Source of the DNA: Anodontia alba
Taxonomy: Eukaryota > Mollusca > Bivalvia > Lucinida > Lucinidae
Direction: 5' to 3'
Assembly: GCA_964016985.1 (NCBI GenBank)
Contig: OZ024830.1
Location: forward strand, 76,229,763-76,293,762
DNA length: 64,000 nucleotides
Program-made: the position numbers and the translations under genes
Notes under the pieces: model-generated
What the model saw: only the letters and a program-made list of their open reading frames with translations
The model's database searches: none
What the model was told of the DNA's origin: nothing
In this document: piece after piece, positions 63,540 through 64,000 of the stretch
How positions within the stretch are numbered: position 1 is the stretch's first letter
Layout of the letters: every line of letters begins with the position of its first letter

Positions 63540-64000
63540 ATGGCGGACACAGATAGTGATACGGAAATTCAGTTTAATTTTCGAAATGAAGTACATGATG
63601 ATGGACAAGGAGATGTGATGAGACAAGCACCTGTCCAGACAGATGGAACTATCGATAAGGAATCGCACCAAGACCCCATATATATGTCTGAACCGGGTCG
63701 TGCTCAGAATCACTTATGCCACGCGCAATTAGACACAGAAGTCGTTCCTATGAGAGTTTTGATCATCTGGATCACCATCATAGCCCAGACGGACTAAGAA
63801 ACATCACTGGTAACGGTATGCTTGGTAATCTCCCAAGAGATAGTCCACGGAGACCCAATGGCCGTGATTCCCTGAGAGCATATAGGAGTCCGCAGCGGTA
63901 TGAACAGCCAGTAGTGCACCATTAGCATCGGCTGCAGGTGGCGCCCGAGTTCTTTAATGGTGAAGATGACTGGGATTAGTATATTTCTCACTTTCAAAAT
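63540..64000 (+). pseudogene. gag of LTR retrotransposon (partial, disrupted)
   Basis: ATG at 63540 begins MADTDSDTEIQFNFRNEVHD, an acidic N-terminus. Near 63740-63760 the coding sense passes into another frame (SRSYESFDHLDHHHSP, DGLRNITGNG, RDSPRRPNGRD), which meets TAG after QPVVHH. It then continues PEFFNGEDDWD, TAG, YISHFQN, the conserved gag segment (P.FNG..DW..YI.HF) of gypsy-type elements. So there is at least one frameshift and two stops. The rest, including any pol, is outside the window. I describe the breaks only. Confidence 0.75.

Overview
The window is eukaryotic: AT-rich, intron-containing, without operons, and dominated by transposable elements and short-period tandem arrays. 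The repeats look molluscan: arrays headed by an AGCTCACCTGAGC hairpin and GTCCGTC strings, tRNA-derived SINEs ending in (CAT)n or CAACAC, a mariner, and a gypsy-type LTR element primed by tRNA-Leu. I read it as a bivalve, perhaps a heterodont (venerid-like) clam. That placement rests on repeat style and was not tested by a search.

Protein-coding content is sparse and on the + strand. (1) At 15485-22013 there is a candidate first exon (Met start) and two exons that together encode an RRM of the PARP10/PARP14 type; the exon phases agree. Weak further exons may lie at 23801-23868 and 28091-28318. (2) At 50116-58434 four exons with matching phases encode the complete RRM and the Gly/Arg-rich tail of a G3BP/rasputin stress-granule protein. 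Its NTF2-like and acidic/PxxP exons are not recognisable in the window, and the tail carries an in-frame TGA.

Layout. 1-15.2 kb: a TTAA-flanked element, palindromic MITEs, a dead mariner (4.7-5.95 kb), two abutting AT-rich GATATC-motif MITEs (7.2-9.3 kb, one split by a reverse-transcriptase fragment), a foldback element with arms of about 530 bp (11.4-13.0 kb, itself hit by a SINE) and a reverse-transcriptase relic (13.3-14.5 kb). 15-28 kb: the PARP-like exons among SINEs, hairpin MITEs and a SINE-split Tc1 relic. 28.7-49 kb: a nearly gene-free belt of tandem arrays (periods about 130-470 bp) interrupted by a CR1-like LINE (32.3-34.2 kb) and Penelope-like reverse-transcriptase copies (37.8-39.9 and 41.6-44.2 kb). 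50-58.4 kb: the G3BP exons, with introns filled by arrays and two more reverse-transcriptase insertions. 58.5-64 kb: palindromic repeats, then the 5' LTR, tRNA-Leu primer site and disrupted gag of an LTR retrotransposon running off the right edge.

The two genes have no visible functional link beyond both being RNA-related; both keep short exons intact inside long, repeat-packed introns. The more unusual structures are a reverse-transcriptase family with long inverted terminal repeats, modular hairpin-header plus tandem-array elements, a splice acceptor abutting a MITE end, and nested insertions whose target-site duplications are still readable.
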